A stretch of DNA of 53,874 bases from Akkermansia sp. (GCA_030525455.1 JAUNER010000017.1:1-53874), one strand, 5' to 3'; counted from the first letter of the stretch, positions 9,218 to 18,098 are shown. Made by a program: numbers and translations. Notes: generated from the letters alone by a model not told the origin.

Positions 9218-10276
9218 TTATGAGTTAATAAACAAGGCTCTAAGCAGAGAAGCACGGACTTCGTCTCTGTCTTCGCTATTTTCCTCTAGCTGAGGAGAAA
9301 TACTGCGGATATGAGCTGGTTGGATATTGAGGATAGTTTTGGTGATATTCTGTAATGATTGATGTTTAAATATTTGAAGAGACTCACCTAATCGTAGGAT
9401 TGATAATAAAGCTAATGCCTCTTGAGTAGAGATAAGTTGGGCATGCATCAATATGCCATAGGCACGGCATACTTTATCTTTCAGCAAACGAGGGTTATTT
9501 TTGAGCGACAATAATCGAGCATTCCATTCTTGTACAGCTAAATCATTGGCAAATCGAGTAACGCGCCCAATGATATCTACTTCGCTATCGCCAAGGGTGG
9601 ATTGGTTAGAAATTTGGAATAAATTACCCGTAGCATCCGTTCCCTCACCATATAAGCCACGCACCGCAATATTTAGCTGAAATGCGGCTTGGCTCACTTG
9701 TTGCATTTGTTCAGATAACATTAAGCCGGGTAAATGCATCATGATAGAGGCTCTCATACCTGTACCTAAGTTTGAAGGACAAGCTGTAAGATAGCCAAAC
9801 CGAGAACTATAAGCATAGGGGAGTTTATCCTCTAACTTAGAATCAAGCTTCGAGAGAGAATTCCACATTTGTTTGAGACTCAAACCTGCTTGAAACATCT
9901 GAAATCTCATGTGGTCTTCTTCATTAAACAAAATGCTCATATTTAGAGCTTTGTTGATATAAATACCACATCCTTCAGAACGAGCGGCCAAATCTCTGGA
10001 CATCAAGTGAGACTCCACCAGCAGTTGTTTATCTAGCTGAGATAATCGCGATAATTCCGAATAATGACCTTGCTTAAATCCGGGTAATTCTGAGACAGCA
10101 GACACCATGCGATTCAGAATCTCTACACGCTGTTGGCGAGTGGCCCAGCCAGGGAAAGGTTCTTTTGCCAAATTGCGAGCCAGACGAATGCGTGAGCAAA
10201 TGATGATATGTTTCTCATCATTTGGATTGTGCAACCATGGTGGTAGCAATTCGGATAAGGAATTAAAAAAGCTCAT
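9218..10276 (-). CDS. mcsB: Protein-arginine kinase McsB
   Basis: A 352-residue ATP:guanido phosphotransferase-fold kinase that phosphorylates arginines in proteins, tagging them for ClpCP. Visible family marks: ICSRIRLARNL (26-36), the NEEDH substrate loop (118-122), CPSNLGTGMRAS (166-177) with the reactive Cys166, and the ATP-site region GLYGEGTDATG (207-217) followed by FQISNQSTLG. Length equals Firmicutes McsB. It is preceded by mcsA with a 5-nt gap and followed by clpC with a 12-nt gap, reproducing the mcsA-mcsB-clpC order of Bacillus but without ctsR. Confidence 0.95.
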   Translation of the reverse strand: MSFFNSLSELLPPWLHNPNDEKHIIICSRIRLARNLAKEPFPGWATRQQRVEILNRMVSAVSELPGFKQGHYSELSRLSQLDKQLLVESHLMSRDLAARSEGCGIYINKALNMSILFNEEDHMRFQMFQAGLSLKQMWNSLSKLDSKLEDKLPYAYSSRFGYLTACPSNLGTGMRASIMMHLPGLMLSEQMQQVSQAAFQLNIAVRGLYGEGTDATGNLFQISNQSTLGDSEVDIIGRVTRFANDLAVQEWNARLLSLKNNPRLLKDKVCRAYGILMHAQLISTQEALALLSILRLGESLQIFKHQSLQNITKTILNIQPAHIRSISPQLEENSEDRDEVRASLLRALFINS

Positions 10277-10281
10277 GAAAA

Positions 10282-10815
10282 CTAATTTGAAGAAGCACGA
10301 AGTTGATTAATTTCATCTCGTAGTTGAGCAGCCAACTCGTAATTTTCTTTGGCAATAGCTAAAGAAAGTTGTTGCTCTAAATCATTAATAGTACGAGCTT
10401 CATTTTCTCTAATTTCTGCCTTTTCGGGAGTTTTTCCGTGGTGCTGTGAGTCTGACTGGAATTGGTTAAGCAAAGGAAGGATTTCCTCTTCAAAGATTTG
10501 GTAGCATTCACTACACCCCAAACGCCCCACATTTCTGAAGTCTTTTAACGTAAAAGAACATACTGGGCAACTTGTCAATGATTTTGGGCCAAGTACAGAC
10601 ACAGGAGAATCAAGGGGATGAGATGATTTCTCCTCTGCCAACTTCTTGAGATTGGGGAAAAGTTTTTCTGCTAAGTCAAATGCGTCCGGATCCAACAAAC
10701 CTCGCTCTTTAGCACATTTTGCACAAAGACAGAATTTTGTGGATTTACCGTTGATGACTTGGGTTAAAAATACTGACGCTACGTCAGAGCAAATCTCGCA
10801 CTTTTTCACAACCAC
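10282..10815 (-). CDS. mcsA: McsA-like zinc-finger/UVR protein, activator of McsB
   Basis: A 177-residue protein with two pairs of CxxC motifs: CEIC plus CAKC in the first ~40 residues and CPVC plus CSEC at ~82-106. Together these can bind two zinc ions. The C-terminal UVR motif (SLAIAKENYELAAQLRDEI) is the type that docks on ClpC/UvrB partners. This is the McsA architecture; McsA activates McsB. The start is GTG at 10815 (or GTG at 10809) because an in-frame stop lies just upstream and no ATG is available. It heads the mcsA-mcsB-clpC operon, so regulation probably acts in the 86-bp space before it. Confidence 0.88.
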   Translation of the reverse strand: MVVKKCEICSDVASVFLTQVINGKSTKFCLCAKCAKERGLLDPDAFDLAEKLFPNLKKLAEEKSSHPLDSPVSVLGPKSLTSCPVCSFTLKDFRNVGRLGCSECYQIFEEEILPLLNQFQSDSQHHGKTPEKAEIRENEARTINDLEQQLSLAIAKENYELAAQLRDEINQLRASSN

Positions 10816-10831
10816 TATTCTAGTAGCATTT

Positions 10832-10861
10832 CTTATAATTAGATAGAAGATGCCGTGTCAT
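10832..10861 (-). promoter_or_regulatory. Possible sigma-70 promoter for mcsA-mcsB-clpC
   Basis: Read on the minus strand: ATGACA (10861-10856) as -35 and TATAAG (10837-10832) as -10, spacing 18 nt. Each is one base from a plausible consensus. Transcription would start about 9 nt before the GTG start, so the leader would be very short. No CIRCE or CtsR-type direct repeat (GGTCAAA) was seen here. Confidence 0.35.
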
Positions 10862-10865
10862 GAGT

Positions 10866-10883
10866 TGATGACTTATGTCATCA
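10866..10883. promoter_or_regulatory. Perfect palindrome upstream of mcsA, candidate operator
   Basis: TGATGAC (10866-10872), a TTAT spacer and GTCATCA (10877-10883) form a perfect 7-bp inverted repeat. It lies 4 bp upstream of the proposed -35 of mcsA, a position suited to a dimeric regulator of the stress operon. It could also form a weak RNA hairpin at the end of the upstream transporter transcript. Confidence 0.4.
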
Positions 10884-10885
10884 TT

Positions 10886-10906
10886 AATAAGTTAAGCTAA
10901 CTTATT
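10886..10906. repeat. Second inverted repeat at the end of the permease gene
   Basis: AATAAGTTA (10886-10894) and TAACTTATT (10898-10906) are perfect 9-bp arms with a 3-nt loop, overlapping the stop codon of the ABC permease gene. No T-tract follows on the minus strand, so intrinsic termination is unconvincing. It may protect the 3' end of the transporter mRNA or form a tandem operator with the neighbouring palindrome. Confidence 0.4.
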
Positions 10907-11774
10907 GAATCTGAGAGTTATTAGCAATAGAAGAAGCGTGAGATTTTTGCCTTTTTTTGAGAGAAGTATAGAGATAAGCCAGGGCGAAGAAAAAGCCTAG
11001 AACCAGAATAATGGTTGCACCTAAATGCCAGTTAAGGGGGAAAGAAATACAAAATGCAATCAACGCCCCCAAGCCACCGATAAATCCACCTCCCCAGAAA
11101 AGAAACGATGGACGATTAGTCAATAAATAAACAGTGGCCGCAGGTCCAACTAATAAGCCAAGAGTAAGAAAAGCACCAACAGCTTGAAGAGAAGAGACTA
11201 ATACTAGAATAATTAAGGTAAATATACCATAACTAATGAAGCGAGACGGAATACCCAAAGTCGTTGCAATGGCAGGGTCAAATAAATAAATAAGAATAGG
11301 CCTCATAAATAAAATGAGTAGCAATACACTCATGGCACTTATAGAAAAAGCAATCCATAAATCAGAATTCGATAAACTCATAATAGAGCCAAATAACCAG
11401 TCATCAATTTTTTGCTGTAATCCTAACTGGACTAATATGATAAATCCGGCAGCAAAAGCGGTCGTGTGAAGAATAGAAAGGGCTGTGTCTTGGTTAAGAC
11501 GAGAGGAACGAGAAACAAATAAAGACCCCAATCCAACCAACAAAGCCGCAACAACTGCACCAATGAGCAAACTCCACCTAGATAAACCAAAAAGTAACAC
11601 TGAAACTGCTATACCAGGTAGCAAAGCACAGGATAATGTGCCTATCTGAAGAGCAGACTTTTTTAACACAATGAGACCACTAACAAAACCATTAGCAAAT
11701 CCAATCATAACGCACGCTATCAGCGAACGCTGGGCAAGTGGCTCATTGAGAAAATCAAAAAATTCCTGCATCAT
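10902..11774 (-). CDS. Metal ABC transporter permease (ZnuB/MntB type, ABC-3 family)
   Basis: A 290-residue integral membrane protein with about eight hydrophobic segments. It has the ABC-3 family opening (FLNEPLAQRSLIACVMIGFA), a DTALSILHTTAFAAG cytoplasmic coupling segment, and ALQAVGAFLTLGLLVGPAAT near the C-terminus, typical of zinc/manganese/iron importer permeases (ZnuB, TroC, MntB). It forms the inner-membrane channel and works with the ATPase encoded 25 bp upstream and the His-rich binding protein at the head of the operon. The preferred metal is not certain; a His-rich loop in the binding protein favours zinc. Confidence 0.88.
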   Translation of the reverse strand: MMQEFFDFLNEPLAQRSLIACVMIGFANGFVSGLIVLKKSALQIGTLSCALLPGIAVSVLLFGLSRWSLLIGAVVAALLVGLGSLFVSRSSRLNQDTALSILHTTAFAAGFIILVQLGLQQKIDDWLFGSIMSLSNSDLWIAFSISAMSVLLLILFMRPILIYLFDPAIATTLGIPSRFISYGIFTLIILVLVSSLQAVGAFLTLGLLVGPAATVYLLTNRPSFLFWGGGFIGGLGALIAFCISFPLNWHLGATIILVLGFFFALAYLYTSLKKRQKSHASSIANNSQIQ

Positions 11775-11799
11775 GTGATAAGTATTTGAGGGAAGTTAA

Positions 11800-12579
11800 T
11801 TATTGGGAAATATGATATGTGTTAGTGATTCTTTCCGGAGTAAGCACCTTCGAAGGCGAATCAAATGCTAAAATTTCTCGATTTAATAATAAAATCTGCT
11901 CGAAAATATCACCGGCTGTATGCAAATCATGATGCGAGGCTATCACTAAACGCCCCTCCTTGGCTAATGAATTGAGCAACTGCCCTAATGATTCAGCAGA
12001 GTGGGCATCAAGTCCGGTAAATGGTTCGTCAAGTAGTAAAATATGAGCTTCCTGAGCTAAGGCTCTAGCTAGGAAACACCTCTGCTGTTGCCCACCGGAA
12101 AGTTCGGAAATTTGCCGATTTGCTAATTCTGTAAGACCTAGTTCTTGCAGGGATTTTTCTACAATGTTACGGTCGTGTTCGCCGAATTTTTTCCATGGTC
12201 CTAGGATTGGGTAACGTCCCATTTCAACGAGTGCCCTAACCGTTATAGGGAAGCTCCAGTCAATGTCATTATGCTGGGGTAAATAGGCCAATTCTCTAGG
12301 AGTTTCGTGCAATGGCACGCCATTCCACAAAATGTTCCCCTTATCCGGTTTAATAAGACCGGCAATAGACTTGATGAGAGTCGTTTTACCCGCCCCATTT
12401 GGTCCCATAAGAGCAATGGTTTTCCCACAAGTTGTCGAAAATGAGATATTTTGCAATGCGATAGTTTCGCCATAGGAAACAGACAATTGACAAACCTCTA
12501 GCCGGTGCTTACCGGGATGCTCATGAGCAGCACCCCAGCAAATATGGTCATGTTGACAATCTGTGGGTTTTATTTCCAT
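11800..12579 (-). CDS. Metal ABC transporter ATP-binding protein with Cys/His-rich N-terminus
   Basis: A 259-residue ABC ATPase: Walker A GPNGAGKT, Q-loop LPQHNDIDW, signature LSGGQQQR, Walker B ILLLDEP and switch His in ASHHD. The closest group is the ZnuC/MntA/TroB importers. The first ~28 residues are an extension before the usual first strand and contain three closely spaced Cys/His groups (CQHDHICW and AAHEHPGKH), which look able to bind metal. That is not standard for the family and could sense or hand over the cargo metal. The start overlaps the preceding small gene by 10 nt, so expression is coupled. Confidence 0.88.
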   Translation of the reverse strand: MEIKPTDCQHDHICWGAAHEHPGKHRLEVCQLSVSYGETIALQNISFSTTCGKTIALMGPNGAGKTTLIKSIAGLIKPDKGNILWNGVPLHETPRELAYLPQHNDIDWSFPITVRALVEMGRYPILGPWKKFGEHDRNIVEKSLQELGLTELANRQISELSGGQQQRCFLARALAQEAHILLLDEPFTGLDAHSAESLGQLLNSLAKEGRLVIASHHDLHTAGDIFEQILLLNREILAFDSPSKVLTPERITNTYHISQ

Positions 12580-12995
12580 GAAAACTGATAAATATCTGAA
12601 AGTTCATGCCCAAACGACCATTTTGTGTCGCTTTGTGGATGCTTGCCTTGTTTTTCAAGAGTCATGCTAATGGCCGTATCCGGTGTGTTTTCGGGCCATT
12701 TAGCTTTTACATGAAAATTGTATTCGTTAGAATCAGGCAAGTTTACATCAATTTCTGAGTAAAGAGAAGGCGAGCTTGCGTGCCAAATACGAGAATCTTT
12801 GTGATAAATTGATATTTCAGTAGCCGGATGAGCCATTTTGAGAGTTATAAGAATAGGTGCCTCTGCCACTTGAGTTGCGACTGGAGCAGAAGCCTTTGAC
12901 ATTGGTTCTATTTTTGTGATGTTCCAGATAAATACACCCATAAAGATAAATCCCATGAGTGTAGGAATAAACAGGCGTAATGGAGAACTAGTCAT
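12570..12995 (-). CDS. Unknown membrane-anchored protein inside the metal ABC operon
   Basis: A 141-residue protein with one N-terminal transmembrane segment (LFIPTLMGFIFMGVFIW, residues ~8-24) and a soluble domain, probably periplasmic. The domain looks like a short beta-sandwich: ILITLKMAHPATEISIYHKD and NEYNFHVKAKWPENTPDTAI. It overlaps the binding-protein gene by 8 nt and the ATPase gene by 10 nt, so it is a genuine operon member. Several His and Trp residues are present (HPAT, YHKD, RIWH, GHEL), but no clear metal motif. No family recognised. A role as chaperone or accessory anchor for the importer is inferred only from the overlaps. Confidence 0.65.
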   Translation of the reverse strand: MTSSPLRLFIPTLMGFIFMGVFIWNITKIEPMSKASAPVATQVAEAPILITLKMAHPATEISIYHKDSRIWHASSPSLYSEIDVNLPDSNEYNFHVKAKWPENTPDTAISMTLEKQGKHPQSDTKWSFGHELSDIYQFSWK

Positions 12996-13956
12996 TAGAT
13001 GAACTTAAGGCCTTTCGGATGATACCAACATTTTTGCGAAACATTGTTGCAAAATCGGTTTCAGATGGCGATAGCCCATCTGTATTTAGTGGCTCAGCTA
13101 AGGGGATGTGAAGTGATTTAGCAATTTCTTCTAAACTTTTCGGACTAGCAGAATACTCCGGAAAAACAGCTCTAACTTCTGCGGCTCGCAGTTTTTTTAG
13201 TATGTTTGCTAATTGAGCGGCATGACCTTCATCTTCCTTACTTATACCCTGTACACTTATACTGCGAAAGCCAAATTCCTTGCAGAAATGATTCATTGCT
13301 GCATGACCGGTAACGAGAATCCGTTTATGAGTTGGGATTAGATTTAGTTCCGTTCTGGCCCAGGCAGAAAGTTGGTCCATCGTTCTATTCCAGCGGAATA
13401 ATGATTGTCGAAATTGATTTTGATGTGCCGGTAGCAACTCTATAAGCTTGGTAGTTAATGTACGAGCTGCTATTTTCATATTGGCGGGAGTATGCCACCA
13501 GTGTGGGTCGTTGGGACCATGGTGACAACAATGAGAGCAAGAGCCCCCACCATGATGATGGTGATGATGCGTATCTGCTGAATCCACCGCAATTGCAACA
13601 TCCGGCACATTTGCCCCCAGTTCCAACACAGTCACAGATGCCCCTAATGCTTCCTTTAAGCGAGTCAAATAAGGCTCGAGATTCTTACCGGAGGCTAACA
13701 TTAACGTAGCTTTCCCAGCGGCAGCCACATCCTTCGGGCTAGGCTCAAATGTATGTAAATTTCCATTGGGTTTTAGCAAATCAATCACAACAACTCTGTC
13801 ACCCCCAATTTGTCTGGCCATATCTCCTAACAGTGGGTGTAAGCTGGCAATGTGTAACTTGTCTGATTCATCAGCTCGGCAAAAGAAAGCTACAGAACAT
13901 AATAGATATAACAGGGTAAATAAATGCCGGAACATGAGCAGAATTATGCAAACCAT
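12988..13956 (-). CDS. Metal ABC transporter substrate-binding protein (ZnuA-like)
   Basis: A 322-residue cluster A-I/TroA-type binding protein. It has an N-terminal signal peptide (hydrophobic LFTLLYLLCSVAFFC, cleaved near RADES), the entry SLHPLLGDMARQIGGDRV, and a His-rich acquisition loop at ~130-150 with six consecutive His followed by GGGSCSHCCHH, typical of zinc-specific ZnuA proteins. Metal ligands expected in the family are visible: the His in NLHTFEPSPKD, the His in LVTGHAAMNHF and the Glu/Asp in VFPEYSASPKS. It delivers metal from the periplasm to the permease. ATG 13956 is listed; ATG 13935 (MFRHLF) fits the signal peptide as well. It is first in the operon and is divergent from the methyltransferase gene. 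Confidence 0.88.
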   Translation of the reverse strand: MVCIILLMFRHLFTLLYLLCSVAFFCRADESDKLHIASLHPLLGDMARQIGGDRVVVIDLLKPNGNLHTFEPSPKDVAAAGKATLMLASGKNLEPYLTRLKEALGASVTVLELGANVPDVAIAVDSADTHHHHHHGGGSCSHCCHHGPNDPHWWHTPANMKIAARTLTTKLIELLPAHQNQFRQSLFRWNRTMDQLSAWARTELNLIPTHKRILVTGHAAMNHFCKEFGFRSISVQGISKEDEGHAAQLANILKKLRAAEVRAVFPEYSASPKSLEEIAKSLHIPLAEPLNTDGLSPSETDFATMFRKNVGIIRKALSSSND

Positions 13957-14048
13957 TGTTTATTGGTGCAATTCTTCAGTATGTCTGTATAAGATATATG
14001 TCGACTTAGTATTGCCTTTATTAATGATTTTAGTAGACTAGCGGCACT

Positions 14049-14942
14049 GTGAGTATATCATATCAAGCTTGTTTGTCCAAAAGGGAAGAGATTATACCAC
14101 CGCAGACAGATATTTTCCGTGTGATTGATGGTATAGGAGATGGTATACCTGACTTATTTATAGATAAGTTAGGAGATAGATTACTTGTATCTACGAGAGA
14201 CAGAGTTATTCCTAATAATTTGGTCAATGAACTAGAAGCTTTAGACGTACCTGTATTTCACAAACGCTTAGAACAAGACCAGAAAAAAGCCCCGGTTCAG
14301 ATTTTGGGACCATCGCTACCACTTCAATTTGTCGTTCACGAACAAGGCGTCAAGTTTAAGCTTGATATGAATGCCGGATACTCGCAAGGAATCTTTCTTG
14401 ACCAAAGAGACCATAGACAACAAGTAAGAAGACGAGCTTTGCCAGGTACACGAGTTCTAAATACATTTGCCTATACAGGGGCATTTTCTGTCTATGCGGC
14501 ACTAGGGGGGGCTATTACAACAACATTAGATTTAGCCAGACCATGTTTAGACTGGGCACGTGAAAATTTTTCACTTAACGGCATCGACCCAGAAAGCCAG
14601 TATTTTTGCAAAGGCGACACCTTGCATTGGCTAGAAAGATTTGCACGTCAAGGACGTCGTTTTCATGGTATCATACTTGATCCGCCTACATTTTCAAGAG
14701 ACGATAAAGGGCGAGTCTTTCGAGTAGAGTCACATTATGATGAATTAGTGGCACTAGCAGTCAACTGCTTAGAACCCGGGGGGTGGATATTATGCACATG
14801 TAACTGTAGAAAACTCAGTCACCAAGACTTCAAAAAGATGGTAGCATCTGCTACTCGCGGAGCTAGATTAACCCACGATTCCATGCCCGGTGATTTTACC
14901 GGAGAAGATTACTTAAAGCGACTTTGGGTCGATTTTGCTTAG
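14049..14942 (+). CDS. Class I SAM-dependent methyltransferase, RlmI/RlmK-like
   Basis: A 297-residue protein whose C-terminal two thirds match the RlmI/YccW catalytic domain: MNAGYSQGIFLDQRDHRQQV, the SAM-binding motif I VLNTFAYTGAFSVYAAL, acidic motif DLARPCLDW, and the catalytic-loop motif ILDPPTFSR. These enzymes make m5C (RlmI) or m7G (RlmK) in 23S rRNA. The N-terminal PUA domain of full RlmI is reduced to about 100 residues here. The start is GTG at 14049; no ATG is nearby. A second, longer RlmI-type gene lies at 20178-21479, so the two may modify different sites. Confidence 0.82.
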   Translation: MSISYQACLSKREEIIPPQTDIFRVIDGIGDGIPDLFIDKLGDRLLVSTRDRVIPNNLVNELEALDVPVFHKRLEQDQKKAPVQILGPSLPLQFVVHEQGVKFKLDMNAGYSQGIFLDQRDHRQQVRRRALPGTRVLNTFAYTGAFSVYAALGGAITTTLDLARPCLDWARENFSLNGIDPESQYFCKGDTLHWLERFARQGRRFHGIILDPPTFSRDDKGRVFRVESHYDELVALAVNCLEPGGWILCTCNCRKLSHQDFKKMVASATRGARLTHDSMPGDFTGEDYLKRLWVDFA

Positions 14943-15028
14943 TGATGCACAAAATTTTCTTTACATTTATCTCTTAAATTTGTTCTCTATCCCTAGAAGT
15001 TTTCTTTTATCTACAATATTATCAAACC

Positions 15029-16570
15029 ATGAGTCAATACGCACAACAACTTGTCCGTTATCCGGAATTGGGTATCTCTCTCGATTTTTCTAAACTTCCA
15101 TTGGATGATGCATTTTTAGCATCCATGAAGCCTCAAATTGAGAGAGCATTTAAAGACATTAAAGCCCTTGAAGCCGGTGAAATTGCCAACCCAGACGAAA
15201 ATCGCATGGTTGGTCACTATTGGTTACGCAATTCAGACTTAGCCCCGACAGCTGAACTGAAAGCGGCCATTGATGAACCCTTGGCAGATGTAAAAGCATT
15301 TGGTCAAAAGGTATTAGATGGTGAAATTAAGCCACCCTGTGCAGAGCAGTATACAACGGCCCTTATCATTGGCATTGGTGGTTCTGCTCTAGGTCCGGAA
15401 TTAGTAGCAGATGCCATTCCTGCCGCTGGCTTAGATATGTTCTTCTTAGACAATACAGACCCCGATGGTATGTATCGTGTACTGGAATCAATTCCTTTAG
15501 AAGAAACAATTGTCGTTGTTATTTCAAAATCCGGTGGTACTCCTGAAACCAGAAATGGAATGATGGTGGCTCAGGATTTCTTTGCTCGCAATGGATTAAA
15601 CTTTGCTGCTCAAGCTGTAGCTGTAACAGGTGTTGGTTCTAAGTTAGACAATACAGCTAAATCTGAAGCTTGGTTAAAGAGATTCCCCATGGAGGACTGG
15701 GTAGGTGGTCGTACATCTGTAATGTCTGTGGTTGGTTTAGTGCCAGCTGTTTTGCAGGGTGTCGATGTAGATGCCATGCTTGAGGGAGCTCGTTTGTTTG
15801 ACGAAAAGACCCGCAAGGAATGCGTTGCTTGCAATGCTTCTATGAAGTTAGCTCTTGCTTGGTACAAAGCTACAAATGGTAAGGGTGAAAAAGACATGGT
15901 CGTATTACCTTATAAGGATTCCCTTGTGCTATTCTCTAAGTACTTACAACAGCTTATTATGGAATCACTCGGTAAGCGTCTCGATTTAGATGGCAACGAA
16001 GTATTCCAAGGGATTTCTGTTTACGGCAATAAGGGGTCTACCGACCAACACGCTTATGTGCAACAACTTCGTGATGGTGTAAATAATTTCTTTGCTACAT
16101 TCATCGAAGTTCGTCAATGCGTTGGTGACACGGTTCAAGTAGAACCTGGTGCTACAAGCGGAGACTTCTTACAAGGATTCTTGCGTGGTACTCGTCAGGC
16201 CTTGACAGAATCTGGACGTGAGTCGATTACTATTTCCATTCCGGAAGTAAATGCACGCACACTTGGTATGCTCATTGCCCTATTTGAACGTGCTGTATCC
16301 ATCTACGCTTCACTCGTCAATATCAACGCTTATCATCAACCCGGAGTAGAAGCTGGTAAGAAAGCCGCCGGAGTATTCTTGGCATTGCTTGGTCAGGTTC
16401 GAGCTGCCATTGGTGGCACACCGGAAACAGCCGCACAAGTTGCCGCTCGTTTAAATGCTGATGAAGAATCTGTATATCACTGCTTAGTACACGCCGCATC
16501 TAGTGATGCGTCAATCTGCTGGACTCAGGCAGATTGTGCGGATGCAGATACATTCTGCAAGTCTCTTTAA
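15029..16570 (+). CDS. pgi: Glucose-6-phosphate isomerase
   Basis: A 513-residue phosphoglucose isomerase interconverting glucose-6-phosphate and fructose-6-phosphate in glycolysis and gluconeogenesis. The sugar-phosphate binding loop is clear ([15 protein letters not shown]), as are [14 protein letters not shown] and the second conserved region around [12 protein letters not shown]. The catalytic Glu/His/Lys region appears as [17 protein letters not shown] and, near the C-terminus, [12 protein letters not shown]. It belongs to the SIS-fold family and has the length of the longer bacterial/plastid type. Codon use suggests high expression. It is a single gene with its own terminator. Confidence 0.95.
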   Translation: MSQYAQQLVRYPELGISLDFSKLPLDDAFLASMKPQIERAFKDIKALEAGEIANPDENRMVGHYWLRNSDLAPTAELKAAIDEPLADVKAFGQKVLDGEIKPPCAEQYTTALIIGIGGSALGPELVADAIPAAGLDMFFLDNTDPDGMYRVLESIPLEETIVVVISKSGGTPETRNGMMVAQDFFARNGLNFAAQAVAVTGVGSKLDNTAKSEAWLKRFPMEDWVGGRTSVMSVVGLVPAVLQGVDVDAMLEGARLFDEKTRKECVACNASMKLALAWYKATNGKGEKDMVVLPYKDSLVLFSKYLQQLIMESLGKRLDLDGNEVFQGISVYGNKGSTDQHAYVQQLRDGVNNFFATFIEVRQCVGDTVQVEPGATSGDFLQGFLRGTRQALTESGRESITISIPEVNARTLGMLIALFERAVSIYASLVNINAYHQPGVEAGKKAAGVFLALLGQVRAAIGGTPETAAQVAARLNADEESVYHCLVHAASSDASICWTQADCADADTFCKSL

Positions 16571-16595
16571 TTTCTAAGAGAACTTACTATCATTT

Positions 16596-16636
16596 AACCT
16601 ACGGTGGAGTAGAAAAACTTTACCGTAGGTTTTTTT
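16596..16636 (+). terminator. Rho-independent terminator after pgi
   Basis: AACCTACGGT (16596-16605) pairs with ACCGTAGGTT (16622-16631), a perfect 10-bp stem with a 16-nt loop, followed by a run of T. It also separates pgi from the convergent porin gene. Confidence 0.88.
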
Positions 16637-16652
16637 CAGTGTTTAATAAACT

Positions 16653-18098
16653 CTACCAAGTCCAAATTTTTTGGATTTGGAATACAAGGTTAGTTTGTCC
16701 CTTTTTGCCGTATATAGGGTTGTGAATTAACTGAATATCCGGCTGAATTGTCAACGTCGGAGTCACTTGGACGACGTAGGTTAATTCAACTCCATATTCG
16801 TTTTTGTTGGTATAATTTAGGTTTTTATTTGCTTGTTGCCATAAAAAGCCTAATCCTAAATAACCATCATTTGAGGCATTTGTTCCAGAAAATGGGGATA
16901 ACCAAACTAATCCTGTAGAAATAGAGCTTCTTACCCCTGTGAGATTTGCCGCTTGGGTATCCGCTATGCCTGCACGCAAAAACCATCCCAGATGACTTTG
17001 TTTACCAAGTTGTTGTTGGATATTTAAGCCAATACCTACACCTGTTTCATTATTGCACGTGTTCAAAAATGGTTGTAAGCGATAGACCCCCGAACCTAAT
17101 CCACATGTATCATCTGAGCAAATACCTAGTTCCAGCATACTGCTCCAATTACTATGGCTAAAGTACTTAAAGGGATTCTGATTTTGGCTTACATTATTTG
17201 CCGCAGACGTGGCCATTAAGTAAAAATTTTCAGTAGGTTGCCACGCCACTAGCATACCTAAAGAATTATCGGTTAAGGGGAGTACAGGATTGTTTGTAAA
17301 TACGCTATTTGTTAAATTGTTGTAGTGTGAATTTGAATAGCTATTGTGGTCTAAATAATTACTTGTATCTAGTTGACCTCCCATAATTAACAATTTACTA
17401 TCATTGCTTACCCAAGCTAAACTGAGGTTACTAATATGAGGGTCGGGTCCTTGAAATGATGATGTCGGATTTTGAAGCGAGCCTAGAGTTTTTGATGGAC
17501 TTTCTGAGTCTTCGTTAAAATGAAACCCATTCCCAAAATCAAATTCTGTTGCTAAAAACAATCCACCGCCAGCTTCATTTCCATATATAGTTAAGTTTGA
17601 TAGTAGCGAGCCATTATGAGAAAAAAAATCCTTCCGTCCATGTAAATGAGCCCCTGTTAAACCGGTATAATTAACGCCATATTGTAACGAATATGTGAAC
17701 CCATATTGTGATAAGTTACTTTTGATTCTTTGGGCAAATGTCGATATTCCGTCATCTTTTATAAGAGCATTTGGTTGAACACATGTATTCCCAAATACGA
17801 ATACACTATCCAAATACGGCATCATTTTCAAAGGCTTTGAGCTAAACCAGTTTCGGGTTTGAGCAATATGTTCGTTTTGCTTGCGTATGAGAGTATGCGT
17901 AGGAGAACCGGCTGTACGGCTACTACTTTGTAAATGAGGTGACATAGCCTTTTTTAAACTGTCACTTAACTCAGCTTCTTTTAAATGATAAGCTCGTAAC
18001 CCTCGTTCACTGTGAAGATAATTTGTCGAGTCTACAGAATCTGCCACAGTAGGGGAAATGCTGGTCAAGACTAAGCATAGAGTAGGGATGGTTTTCAT
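16653..18098 (-). CDS. OprB-family carbohydrate porin
   Basis: A 481-residue outer-membrane beta-barrel. ATG 18098 gives a good signal peptide (MKTIPTLCLVLTSISPTVAD) cleaved near residue 19; the open frame begins 19 codons earlier but adds a non-signal leader. The body has alternating aromatic/hydrophobic strands and a C-terminal half with OprB-type features: LGWFLRAGIAD, the ELTYVVQVTPTLTIQPDIQ strand pair, and IHNPIYG close to the end. It terminates in IQKIWTW, an aromatic C-terminal residue as recognised by the Bam machinery. OprB porins let sugars through the outer membrane, but the substrate here is unknown. Confidence 0.82.
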   Translation of the reverse strand: MKTIPTLCLVLTSISPTVADSVDSTNYLHSERGLRAYHLKEAELSDSLKKAMSPHLQSSSRTAGSPTHTLIRKQNEHIAQTRNWFSSKPLKMMPYLDSVFVFGNTCVQPNALIKDDGISTFAQRIKSNLSQYGFTYSLQYGVNYTGLTGAHLHGRKDFFSHNGSLLSNLTIYGNEAGGGLFLATEFDFGNGFHFNEDSESPSKTLGSLQNPTSSFQGPDPHISNLSLAWVSNDSKLLIMGGQLDTSNYLDHNSYSNSHYNNLTNSVFTNNPVLPLTDNSLGMLVAWQPTENFYLMATSAANNVSQNQNPFKYFSHSNWSSMLELGICSDDTCGLGSGVYRLQPFLNTCNNETGVGIGLNIQQQLGKQSHLGWFLRAGIADTQAANLTGVRSSISTGLVWLSPFSGTNASNDGYLGLGFLWQQANKNLNYTNKNEYGVELTYVVQVTPTLTIQPDIQLIHNPIYGKKGQTNLVFQIQKIWTW

